Source: an uncultured Planctomycetaceae bacterium
GTDB taxonomy: Bacteria; Planctomycetota; Planctomycetia; Planctomycetales; Planctomycetaceae
Assembly: GCA_903823545.1 (NCBI GenBank)
Contig: CAIJTL010000306.1
Coordinates: forward strand, 1 to 13,773
Direction of reading: 5' to 3'
Length of the DNA stretch: 13,773 nucleotides
The notes under the pieces: generated by a model
What the model was told of the DNA's origin: nothing
Databases searched by the model: none
What the model saw: only the letters and a program-made list of their open reading frames with translations
Shown: piece after piece, positions 1 to 6,128 of the stretch
Layout: the number at the start of each line of letters is the position of its first letter
Position numbering within the stretch: the first letter of the stretch is position 1
Made by a program: the position numbers and the translations under genes

Positions 1-483
1 ATGGACTCGAACTGTCGTCTGATGTTCCAAGCTTCCAGCAAGCTTCTCAAGAACCGAATCCGTGCGAGTAAAAAATTCCCAGGACGAACTATCCACATAG
101 TTGATCCAAAACTTGGCATACCTCTCGACCCAGAGGCGGTGTTGTTGCAGTCGAGGATCAATATATGAAAACTCCTCAGCCAAATTCGGTTCAATTCCCC
201 ATAACTCGATGAACTCTTCGTTCATTGCATCGCCGATGAGACTCAAGCTTCCCGGCCGCCAAAACCATCCTTCCACCCAACCGCTCTCCGAAACCTGTTT
301 CTTTAGCGGAGCAGTTAAGCCACCTAATTCGTCGAGCGTGAGGGTAGATGGTGGCGAAAACCAGTTCTGGCTTGGAAAATACCAATAGTGGCGGTCGAGC
401 TCCGAGGAGATTGCATCGAACAAATCCCAAAACTTGGGTTCCGAGATTTCGCTGTGCCTCAATTCAAGGATCAAGCCTCGCAT
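1..483 (-). CDS. Unrecognised aromatic-rich protein, partial (C-terminus beyond the left edge)
   Basis: An open frame of 161 codons runs on the minus strand from an ATG at 483-481 to base 1 with no stop, so the gene continues outside the window. In-frame stops lie just upstream of the ATG, and no other start codon intervenes, which fixes the start. A weak GAGG lies about 14 bases upstream. The protein begins MRGLILELRHSEISEPKFWD and is acidic and very rich in Trp, Phe and Tyr, with clusters such as DRHYWYFPSQNWF and GWVEGWFWRPG. There is no signal peptide or membrane segment, so it is probably a soluble cytoplasmic protein. I do not recognise the family and assign no function. The frame is convincing because amino-acid use is protein-like throughout, while the overlapping plus-strand frames give low-quality, Ser/Arg-rich translations. 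It is transcribed in the same direction as the lipid A cluster but 214 bases downstream of it. Confidence 0.72.
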   Translation of the reverse strand, partial: MRGLILELRHSEISEPKFWDLFDAISSELDRHYWYFPSQNWFSPPSTLTLDELGGLTAPLKKQVSESGWVEGWFWRPGSLSLIGDAMNEEFIELWGIEPNLAEEFSYIDPRLQQHRLWVERYAKFWINYVDSSSWEFFTRTDSVLEKLAGSLEHQTTVRVH

Positions 484-514
484 AATTTCGGCGGGTACCT
501 CAAGAAGTTATCGT

Positions 515-535
515 GTTCACGAACATGGTTCGAAC
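515..535. promoter_or_regulatory. Interleaved GTTC/GAAC half-sites upstream of the 483-1 gene (candidate operator)
   Basis: Within 21 bases there are four alternating half-sites: GTTC (515-518), GAAC (521-524), GTTC (528-531) and GAAC (532-535). They form three overlapping palindromes: GTTCACGAAC, CGAACATGGTTCG and GTTCGAAC. They lie about 32 to 52 bases upstream of the ATG at 483, where a promoter or operator for the minus-strand gene would be. GAAC/GTTC halves resemble LexA-type operators in some bacteria, but the spacings here (2, 3 and 0 bases) do not match a LexA consensus I know. The rest of the 484-697 gap shows no gene. Confidence 0.25.
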
Positions 536-697
536 GAGCATCAGGTCGCTGGATGAGGCACAGAGCGAATAGAACCGATCGCTTCAACAACATTCAGTCG
601 CGGGCAAAGGTGCGACACGGCATCATGTGGCGACAACTGCTGTAACGCGGGGTGGGGTTGTGGATCTGCGGCTGAGATAGGGCAACAGCAAAAAGGC

Positions 698-1744
698 CTA
701 CGCCGCCCGTGCTTGTCGGAAGGCTGCAGGAGCTTCCAATTCAGCGGTCGCCTGGACGATTCCCAATAGGCGTTCTGCAATGGTTAACGACTGAATTGCC
801 ACAGCCCCACTCACTGTCGGAGCAGTTTGATTGCGAACGCAATCGACGAACTCTTGCAGTTCAGCGGTGAGCGCGTCTTGGCTCGAAGCCGTTTCTTGGT
901 GAACTTCGATCAGCGAACCGAAGACCTCCTGCTTCAAGCGCTCGATGTCCGCGCCGGGCTGGCGAGCACGCTCCACTGGCGACATGCCATAAAGCAGCCG
1001 CGCAGACGGAGAGTACGAGGTCACTTCGCGCGAACTGAAATCGACGTTGATGCAACGCGACTTCGTCCAAATCGTCGTCGCTCGACGTGACGTCGGATGA
1101 ATGCGACTTGCAGACAGATCGGCCACGCAACCGTTCTCGAACGTCAGCCTCGCTTGCACCGAGTCTTCGTGCTCGCCCATCAGCGTGACTCCGAACGCCT
1201 CGACGCGCGTGACCGGTGACTTCACCAACGCCATTACGAGATCAAGGTCGTGAATCATCATGTCGTGGATCACGCCGATGTCTGTCGAACGAAAGCTAAA
1301 CGGACTGAATCGTTCGGCTCGGATGTATCTGGGTTGGTCGCACAGTCGCTCAACCGCTTGGAACGCCGGGTTGAACCGCTCGACATGCCCCACTTGCAGA
1401 ATAGCCCCCGTTCGCTCGGCGGCTTTCACGAGAGATACCGCTTCACTCAGGTCCGCTGCCAACGGTTTTTCGACGAGCGTCGGAATTCCATTTTCCAGAA
1501 AGTCCGTTGCCACTCGATGATGAAAGGCGGTCGGAACAGCGATCGTGACGGCGTCCACTTCATCAATGAGCGTACGATGATCAGAAACCCAACGAGCACC
1601 GACGGACTCGGCAATTTGGCGGCCTTGCTGAGCGTTCGAATCAACAACAGCAATCAGCTCAACGTCTGGGAGTCCAGATAAAATCCGTGCGTGATGGCGA
1701 CCGAGAGCACCGACTCCGATGACCGCGAGTTTGAGAGGCTGCAT
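698..1744 (-). CDS. Gfo/Idh/MocA-family NAD(P)-dependent oxidoreductase, possibly UDP-GlcNAc 3-dehydrogenase (GnnA-like)
   Basis: This is a 348-residue sugar dehydrogenase of the Gfo/Idh/MocA family. The N-terminal Rossmann fold starts at once with KLAVIGVGALGRHHARIL (residues 5-22, GxGxxG). It is followed by the family's EKP motif (92-94), a GHVERFNPAF segment (119-128) and HDMMIHDLDLV (160-170), which carries the usual catalytic-site histidine. The C-terminal half is the alpha/beta substrate domain. The ATG at 1744 is chosen because GGGGGA precedes it at good distance and the Rossmann strand begins directly after it; a longer frame to 1825 would translate half of an inverted repeat. The gene is 147 bases downstream of lpxA in the same direction. 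In Acidithiobacillus and Leptospira a member of this family (GnnA) beside lpxA oxidises UDP-GlcNAc at C3, and the aminotransferase GnnB then makes the 3-amino sugar used for amide-linked lipid A. That role is inferred from position; no gnnB-like gene is in the window. Confidence 0.9.
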   Translation of the reverse strand: MQPLKLAVIGVGALGRHHARILSGLPDVELIAVVDSNAQQGRQIAESVGARWVSDHRTLIDEVDAVTIAVPTAFHHRVATDFLENGIPTLVEKPLAADLSEAVSLVKAAERTGAILQVGHVERFNPAFQAVERLCDQPRYIRAERFSPFSFRSTDIGVIHDMMIHDLDLVMALVKSPVTRVEAFGVTLMGEHEDSVQARLTFENGCVADLSASRIHPTSRRATTIWTKSRCINVDFSSREVTSYSPSARLLYGMSPVERARQPGADIERLKQEVFGSLIEVHQETASSQDALTAELQEFVDCVRNQTAPTVSGAVAIQSLTIAERLLGIVQATAELEAPAAFRQARAA

Positions 1745-1782
1745 ACTAAATCCCCCGAATGATGCGATTGTGATTCGCCACA

Positions 1783-1880
1783 TTAACCCGAAGCGCGAGC
1801 GAGGGCGGACGCATCGAGAAGCCATGATTGTGTGATCGAAGCCGCTCGACGTACCCGCCCTCGCTTGCGCTTCGGGTTAT
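1783..1880. repeat. Long inverted repeat between lpxA and the oxidoreductase gene
   Basis: Two 24-base arms face each other: 1785-1808 (begins aacccgaagcgcgagcgagg) and 1855-1878 (its reverse complement with one mismatch). They are separated by 46 bases. The element fills most of the 1745-1891 gap and in RNA would form a long GC-rich hairpin between the lpxA stop (1892) and the next start codon (1744). The arm sequence resembles short interspersed intergenic repeats that I recall from planctomycete genomes. There is no U-run, so it is not a standard intrinsic terminator; attenuation of read-through or mRNA stabilisation is possible. Confidence 0.8.
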
Positions 1881-1891
1881 TGTGAAGTTCT

Positions 1892-2749
1892 CTACGCAGC
1901 TCTTCGCTGCGATTGCTCGCGAATGTTGACCGACGGCGCGTTGCGGAAGACTTCGCGAGCACGTCCCACTTTTCCGGCAGCGGTCAATTCCATGAAGCTG
2001 AACAATGTGCTCAATTCGATTGGCAGAATGCCATCAAGTTCGCTGTGAAAGATATCGCGGGCTTCTTCCAACGTTTTGTGTTCGCGGAAGATCAGCCGAT
2101 GCGCTCGTTTGATGACGTTGATGGACGACTCCGAAACTCCGGCTCGTCGCATCCCAACCAAGTTGATCGTTTTGACTTCGGGATTGTCATTCCCGGCAGC
2201 CAGCATAAACGGCGGCAAGTCTGTGACGACTCGGCAACCGCCGCTGACGAAGGCCATCGTTCCGACTGACGTGAAGTGGTGCACGACCGTGTTGCCCGAA
2301 ATGATTGCACGATCGTGAACATGCACATGACCGCCCAACAACACGCCGTTGACCAACATGACGTTGTTGCCAACACAGCAATTGTGAGCGACATGTGCGT
2401 TGGACATCAGCAGATTGCGATGTCCGATTCGAGTTCCGTGATCTTCTTTTTCAGCACCGCGATTGACGGTGACACCTTCACGAAAGATGTTGTCGTCCCC
2501 GATATCGACCCACGTCGGCGACTCTTTGTAGCTGTAGTCCTGAGGCTCACCGCCGATCACACAATTGGGCGAGAACCGATTCCTTTCGCCAATTGTTGTG
2601 TGGCCGACCAACGTGACGTTGTTCGACAACTTGCAACCGTTTCCCAGCCTCACGTGTGGACCGACGACACAGAACGGCCCGATCTCGATGTCGTCACCGA
2701 GTTCCGCTCGCGAATCAACGCACGCTTGAGAATGAATAAAGTTGGCCAT
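1892..2749 (-). CDS. lpxA: Acyl-[ACP]--UDP-N-acetylglucosamine O-acyltransferase LpxA
   Basis: LpxA is the cytoplasmic enzyme that moves a 3-hydroxyacyl chain from ACP to the 3-position of UDP-GlcNAc, the first step of lipid A synthesis. The 285-residue product matches the family in length and layout: a left-handed beta-helix of hexapeptide repeats (about 1-190, e.g. AELGDDIEIGPFCVVGPHV) and a helical C-terminal domain (about 191-275). The catalytic segment NLLMSNAHVAHNC puts His119 and His122 at the positions of E. coli His122 and His125. His141 and His157 match E. coli His144 and His160. By ungapped comparison Gly170 falls at the E. coli Gly173 hydrocarbon-ruler position, suggesting a long (about C14) acyl chain. 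The ATG at 2749 has AAGGA eight bases upstream. The last codons contain a perfect six-base stem (1895-1911), so the mRNA end is folded. It lies 75 bases downstream of lpxC, in the same direction. Confidence 0.96.
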   Translation of the reverse strand: MANFIHSQACVDSRAELGDDIEIGPFCVVGPHVRLGNGCKLSNNVTLVGHTTIGERNRFSPNCVIGGEPQDYSYKESPTWVDIGDDNIFREGVTVNRGAEKEDHGTRIGHRNLLMSNAHVAHNCCVGNNVMLVNGVLLGGHVHVHDRAIISGNTVVHHFTSVGTMAFVSGGCRVVTDLPPFMLAAGNDNPEVKTINLVGMRRAGVSESSINVIKRAHRLIFREHKTLEEARDIFHSELDGILPIELSTLFSFMELTAAGKVGRAREVFRNAPSVNIREQSQRRAA

Positions 2750-2798
2750 GAGAGACGTCCTTGTCTCGGGTCAGTGGTGTCTGCGTTGAGTTGTTGTG

Positions 2799-2849
2799 TG
2801 TGGCGTGAAGCTCCGCTTCACGAATCACGACGCGGAGCGGCGTGCCACA
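2799..2849. repeat. Palindromic element overlapping the 3' end of lpxC
   Basis: Arms at 2799-2816 and 2832-2849 pair over 13 of 18 positions (outer six and inner seven bases match, the central five do not). Nested inside is a perfect eight-base stem, CGTGAAGC/GCTTCACG (2804-2811 and 2815-2822), with a three-base loop. The element spans the lpxC stop codon (2827-2825), so its right arm is translated as the last residues of LpxC (VARRSAS). It has the look of a mobile or expanded palindromic repeat that landed at the end of the gene; a role in ending or stabilising the lpxC transcript is inference. Confidence 0.65.
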
Positions 2850-3709
2850 TTGAGAGATTGTCCGACAGAAAGAATTCTGCGAACGAGTTCTTGATTTTGA
2901 CGATGTCCTGATCGGTAAGCGTTGACGTAGCTATGGAGATCGCTGCCGATCAACGCGAAATCTCCGACACAGTCGAGAAGTTTGTGACGCACGCACTCGT
3001 CGGGCGTACGTAGTTCGTTCTCAATCACGCAACCGTTAGCGTCAAAGACCAGTAAGTCTTGGTAGCTCACCCGGCTGCCGTATCCAGCGGCTTTGAGTTG
3101 GTCAACTTCGGCTTTCATGATGAAAGTCCGAGCGAACGCGAGTTCTTGCACGAACAAATCAGGCGTAAGTTCAACAGTCAGCATTTGCGGTGCGATCGGT
3201 GAGCGTTCCCCGTAATCGAGCTGATATGTAATCGCGAGACCGTCGCGCTTCATCGGTCTCGCGGTTACATCGGTGTCTTCTTCACGTGATGACACTTGCA
3301 CGGGAACTTGCAGCGAGATCACTTCACGCAGTTGATCTTGCTCAACAATTTCAGCCGCTTGCAGCAACTGACATAGTTCTTGGCACGAACCGTCAAACCC
3401 TGGGACTTCCGGGCCATCGAGTTCAACCAGACAATTATCAATCTGCAAACCGGCGAGTGCCGCCATGACGTGCTCGATTAATTCGACCTGCACGCCTTGA
3501 TGAGCAACCACTGTACGACGCTGTTTAGGAACAACAAAATCAATCCGAGCTGGAATCGGTGCCGAGCCGGGACAGTCCACTCGCTGAAACGCAATGCCGT
3601 GATCAACGGGAGCAGGCCGAAACCGCAAACGGACATCGGCCCCCGTAAAGAGACCGACTCCGGCGGTTTCGACATCATGTCGAATCGTGTGTTGCGAGCG
3701 AACAGCCAT
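2825..3709 (-). CDS. lpxC: UDP-3-O-acyl-N-acetylglucosamine deacetylase LpxC
   Basis: LpxC is the zinc-dependent cytoplasmic deacetylase that commits UDP-sugar to lipid A. Counting from the chosen ATG (294 residues), the zinc-site residues are all present: Glu79-His80 in VELIEHVMAAL (E. coli Glu78/His79), His242 and Asp246 in CVRHKLLDCVGD (E. coli His238/Asp242), and His269 in YRSGHRQN (E. coli His265). The glycine-rich start TAGVGLFTG and the FDGS motif are also typical. In many Planctomycetota and Bacteroidota LpxC is fused to the dehydratase FabZ; here it is a single-domain protein. A TTG at 3715 could add two codons, but GGAAG at 3716-3720 is six bases from the ATG and directly abuts the TTG, so the ATG is preferred. 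Its start is 17 bases after the Skp stop, indicating one operon. The last codons come from a palindromic repeat. Confidence 0.97.
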   Translation of the reverse strand: MAVRSQHTIRHDVETAGVGLFTGADVRLRFRPAPVDHGIAFQRVDCPGSAPIPARIDFVVPKQRRTVVAHQGVQVELIEHVMAALAGLQIDNCLVELDGPEVPGFDGSCQELCQLLQAAEIVEQDQLREVISLQVPVQVSSREEDTDVTARPMKRDGLAITYQLDYGERSPIAPQMLTVELTPDLFVQELAFARTFIMKAEVDQLKAAGYGSRVSYQDLLVFDANGCVIENELRTPDECVRHKLLDCVGDFALIGSDLHSYVNAYRSGHRQNQELVRRILSVGQSLNVARRSAS

Positions 3710-3715
3710 GCTCAA

Positions 3716-3720
3716 CTTCC
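3716..3720 (-). promoter_or_regulatory. Ribosome binding site of lpxC
   Basis: GGAAG on the minus strand lies six bases before ATG 3709 and directly touches the alternative TTG 3715, which decides the start. It sits in the 17-base gap after the skp stop. Confidence 0.7.
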
Positions 3721-3726
3721 ACCAGC

Positions 3727-4443
3727 TTAGTTGTTGTTCGCTTTCGTACCGCCCGCTTCTTGAACTCGCGGACGCGCTGATGCACCAGACGGTGATCCGC
3801 CACTGGCTTTCTTTTCGTACAACTTATTGAGGTGTCCGATCACGCCGTCAGTGAGATCATCTTCCGATTGGTGGTAAACGATGACTCGGTTGAGCCCGAT
3901 CTGCAGCTTCTGCAAATCTTCCCCTTCGATGTTCTCTGAGTTGAACCGCATCACCAACGTGTAGCCGTAATGCTTGGCGAACTTCTCGACGACTTCCATC
4001 GACTCCATGTAGACCGTCTTGTAGATGTCCGCTTCCTTCTGCATCAACGTTCGTTGTGAGTTCTTGCGGAATGATTCGAACTCAGCCGCCATTTGCGTCT
4101 GCTGCTTTTCCAGCTTGACGTATTCTGGACTGCCCGGCTTGAACGCCTTCATTTCTTCCATGACTTTTTGCACTTTGCCTGCAAGAGCCTTGGCACTTTC
4201 TTCATTGGTCTGAAGTTCGGCCTTCCAGTCCTCTCGCAAGGCTTCAAATTTCTTGTACTCCTTGAAGACTCGGCCCATGTCGATCAAGCCGATCTTGTGT
4301 GGCGATTCAGCTTGAGCAGCCGCCGGAGTGACCGAGCCGGTCTTTGGCTTTGTGCCGCCGGTTGAAGTGTTTTGACCGAATGCGGTCAACATAAAGCTGG
4401 CCATCGTGGCCGCCACGGCGGAAGAGATCAGTAGTTTTCTCAC
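3727..4443 (-). CDS. OmpH/Skp-family periplasmic chaperone
   Basis: This is a 238-residue exported protein of the Skp/OmpH family, which shields unfolded outer-membrane proteins in the periplasm on the way to the Bam machine. It starts with a signal peptide (MRKLLISSAVAATMASFMLTAFG, about 1-23), then a short Thr/Pro/Ala linker. The family's first strand is HKIGLIDMGRVFKEYKKF (about 49-66), followed by long charged helices suited to coiled-coil tentacles (about 66-155). A closing strand YGYTLVMRF (159-167) is followed by a disordered Gly/Ser/Pro tail. It is longer than E. coli Skp (about 160 residues) because of the linker and tail. The start is a GTG at 4443 with a strong AAAGGAG ten bases upstream; an upstream frame to 4560 lacks such a site and would bury the signal peptide. 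Skp genes beside lpx genes are a common bacterial arrangement, so this appears to be the first gene of the skp-lpxC-lpxA-oxidoreductase operon. Confidence 0.9.
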   Translation of the reverse strand: MRKLLISSAVAATMASFMLTAFGQNTSTGGTKPKTGSVTPAAAQAESPHKIGLIDMGRVFKEYKKFEALREDWKAELQTNEESAKALAGKVQKVMEEMKAFKPGSPEYVKLEKQQTQMAAEFESFRKNSQRTLMQKEADIYKTVYMESMEVVEKFAKHYGYTLVMRFNSENIEGEDLQKLQIGLNRVIVYHQSEDDLTDGVIGHLNKLYEKKASGGSPSGASARPRVQEAGGTKANNN

Positions 4444-4738
4444 GGCAATCGCACTCCTTTGCTGGCCGATAAGGGAATCATCATCGCAAGCGACGCACCC
4501 CTGCAAAGAACATCGCCGCAGAACAACTGCCGTCCTGGCAAGGGGCGGCGTATTTTGCACACGAACGATTTTGCGTCAATACGATGTTTTTGCAGCGCAA
4601 GAATGCGGCATTTGGCGAGGATTTCTCACACAGACAAAGTGAGTCCCTGCGGACAGAATCATCGCGAGAAAAATTTCCGGCATTTGGATCGGAGTAGCAG
4701 CATCAATCTACGTGAGCCATGAAGTGGTTCGTCGCATG
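4444..4738 (-). promoter_or_regulatory. Leader and promoter region of the skp-lpxC-lpxA cluster
   Basis: This 295-base gap holds no convincing gene. The best promoter candidate on the minus strand is TTGACG (4579-4574), 17 bases from AAAATA (4556-4551); the -35 is good and the -10 is poor. Downstream, the leader contains CGCCGC and GCGGCG segments that could pair around a smaller TGCC/GGCA stem. The region must also hold the end of the upstream TPM-gene transcript, but no clear stem with a U-run was found. Confidence 0.3.
4454..4460 (-). promoter_or_regulatory. Ribosome binding site of the Skp-family gene
   Basis: AAAGGAG on the minus strand lies ten bases before GTG 4443. It is the strongest Shine-Dalgarno in this cluster and supports the non-ATG start that places the signal peptide at the N-terminus. 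Confidence 0.7.
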
Positions 4739-5812
4739 TCAAAAATCACCGCCACCATCTCCACCGCCGTCAAAGTCGCCGCCGCCAAAATCACCTCCAC
4801 CGAAGTCAGTACCTCCTGCATCGCTGGAGCCGGTGTCGAGAATGTCATCGTTGTAAGCAGACGAGGACTCATCGGTGAAGTTTGAAGAACCATGACCACT
4901 GCCGTGAGTCTCACTGGCCGAAGCGCTGTTGCCTGAGAATTGGTTGTAGAGCCAGTTCCCGGCGACTGCTCCGAAGATCCCGCCAGCCAGACCACTCATG
5001 AATCCGCCGCCTCCACCGCCAGCACCACCGTAACCTCCTCCGTAACCGCCAACCCCATGACTCTGCCCACCGCCAAACATTCTCATCACGGCGGAGAACA
5101 AGAAGATGCCCCCCAAGACCATCGCGATCACAACCACGATGTTTCCCCATTTTGCGTCCGGATTCGGAACCGCTGGTTGCGGAGCACGATTGACTGGAAC
5201 CTGCGGCGCTGGACGTGCTTGATGGCCATTTTGATTGGGATGTGTGGCACGATCGTGACTCGCAGCAGCGTGGCCTGTCGACTCTGTCGCCTTCTTTGGC
5301 ACAGCTTTCACCGAATCAAACGTTTTCGCAAGTTGAGCCAACGCGTCCGCCAGAGTCTTGTCGTATTCCTTCGCTTTGAAGCCAGCCAGGAGCAATTCAC
5401 GAACGGTCTTGGCTTGCTCAGCACCAAATCCTGCTTGCTGAATTTCTTTCGCTCCCCACATGCGAAGATGAGCTGGTTCTTTGCAGATCAAAATAAACAC
5501 GCCGCGAGCCTTCGTTTTTTCAGTTCGCTCGTGCAACCATTTCGCGAAAAACGCCTCACGTTCCGTCTTGTCCATTTTCTTGACAGCATCCACCTTGTCA
5601 GCCGACACGCTAGCAAAAGTCTCAATGCGAATTTCGTGCTTGGTCTTCTCGGCAATATCTCGAATGGTCTGATTCGCTTTGGTCAACGTCTCTGGACTAA
5701 AGAAACCGCCACCATCAACGATGTCCGCCGCAGGAACCATCGCCGGTGCGAATATCAGCGCAACCGCCGACACAACGGGAATCAAAAACGAGCTGAATTG
5801 AATTCGCCACAT
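4739..5812 (-). CDS. Secreted, membrane-anchored TPM-domain (YgcG/TLP18.3-like) protein
   Basis: The 357-residue product has a signal peptide (about 1-28, ending MVPA-AD), then a TPM domain (about 35-165) with IEKTK-like and GVFILICKEPAHLRMWG segments typical of the fold. A Pro/Ala/His-rich linker leads to one transmembrane helix (224-243, NIVVVIAMVLGGIFLFSAVM). The rest is Gly-rich (247-272), with a short hydrophobic Gly/Ala patch at 273-287 and an acidic tail of repeated GGGDF units (about 338-357). TPM domains occur in membrane-linked proteins such as plant TLP18.3/Psb32, where acid phosphatase and photosystem-repair roles have been reported. The bacterial function is largely unknown, so none is assigned. 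The ATG at 5812 has GAAGGAG nine bases upstream; a GTG at 5836 has no such site. It is transcribed toward the skp operon, 295 bases before it, and is divergent from the FwdB-like gene. Confidence 0.85.
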   Translation of the reverse strand: MWRIQFSSFLIPVVSAVALIFAPAMVPAADIVDGGGFFSPETLTKANQTIRDIAEKTKHEIRIETFASVSADKVDAVKKMDKTEREAFFAKWLHERTEKTKARGVFILICKEPAHLRMWGAKEIQQAGFGAEQAKTVRELLLAGFKAKEYDKTLADALAQLAKTFDSVKAVPKKATESTGHAAASHDRATHPNQNGHQARPAPQVPVNRAPQPAVPNPDAKWGNIVVVIAMVLGGIFLFSAVMRMFGGGQSHGVGGYGGGYGGAGGGGGGFMSGLAGGIFGAVAGNWLYNQFSGNSASASETHGSGHGSSNFTDESSSAYNDDILDTGSSDAGGTDFGGGDFGGGDFDGGGDGGGDF

Positions 5813-5821
5813 GATTGTCGT

Positions 5822-5828
5822 CTCCTTC
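5822..5828 (-). promoter_or_regulatory. Ribosome binding site of the TPM-domain gene
   Basis: GAAGGAG on the minus strand, nine bases before ATG 5812, selects this start over the GTG at 5836. Confidence 0.65.
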
Positions 5829-6128
5829 AAGGACACTCTCGCTGTCGCAATAACCTTCGCTCAAATCGAGGGAATGGTAACGTCTAATTCGCTGCGGAGT
5901 GGAAACATTGGAGAAGATTGCAGTAATTCATCGACAGAGCTCCCGCCGTCAGACATCAGAGGATTTTGAAGTGACAACCGCACTCAACGTCACATCCACA
6001 ACTCACCACCGACAATCGAATAAGGAGTTGTGACCAAAATGCCGATCGAAATTGACCAACTTAGGTTCTTAAGATGACAATCCCCACGGTTGAAACCATC
6101 GAATTGCCGTCATTCCGAGGAATGCTGA
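5829..6128. other. Divergent intergenic region between the TPM gene and the FwdB-like gene
   Basis: About 300 bases separate two divergent genes and must hold both promoters, but no convincing -35/-10 pair was found on either strand. It contains a good Shine-Dalgarno (AAGGAG, 6022-6027) followed by a 12-codon reading frame, described separately. No tRNA, repeat or stable hairpin is evident. Confidence 0.5.
6039..6077 (+). CDS. Possible 12-residue leader ORF upstream of the FwdB-like gene
   Basis: ATG at 6039 follows AAGGAG (6022-6027) at 11 bases and reads MPIEIDQLRFLR before TGA at 6075. It ends 51 bases before the FwdB-like start. The ribosome site is as good as those of real genes nearby, so it could be a translated leader peptide or the remnant of a lost gene. 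Length alone makes it unprovable here. Confidence 0.2.
   Translation: MPIEIDQLRFLR

Noticed and set aside
1745..1825. N-terminal extension of the oxidoreductase to 1825
   Set aside because: The extra 27 residues would come from an arm of the inverted repeat and lie before a Rossmann strand that normally starts the protein; the ATG at 1744 has its own ribosome site.
1895..1911. Six-base stem at the end of lpxA as an intrinsic terminator
   Set aside because: It lies within the coding sequence and no U-run follows, so it was only noted with lpxA.
2276..2911. 211-codon plus-strand frame across lpxA and the lpxC end
   Set aside because: Antisense to two well-supported enzymes and crossing their intergenic gap.
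4444..4560. N-terminal extension of the Skp-family protein to 4560
   Set aside because: It would place 39 Cys/Arg-rich residues ahead of a clear signal peptide and ignore the AAAGGAG site before GTG 4443.
4940..5887. 315-codon plus-strand frame opposite the TPM gene
   Set aside because: It is the antisense shadow of a gene with a convincing signal peptide, TPM domain and membrane helix; its translation is Arg/Ser/His-rich without family motifs.
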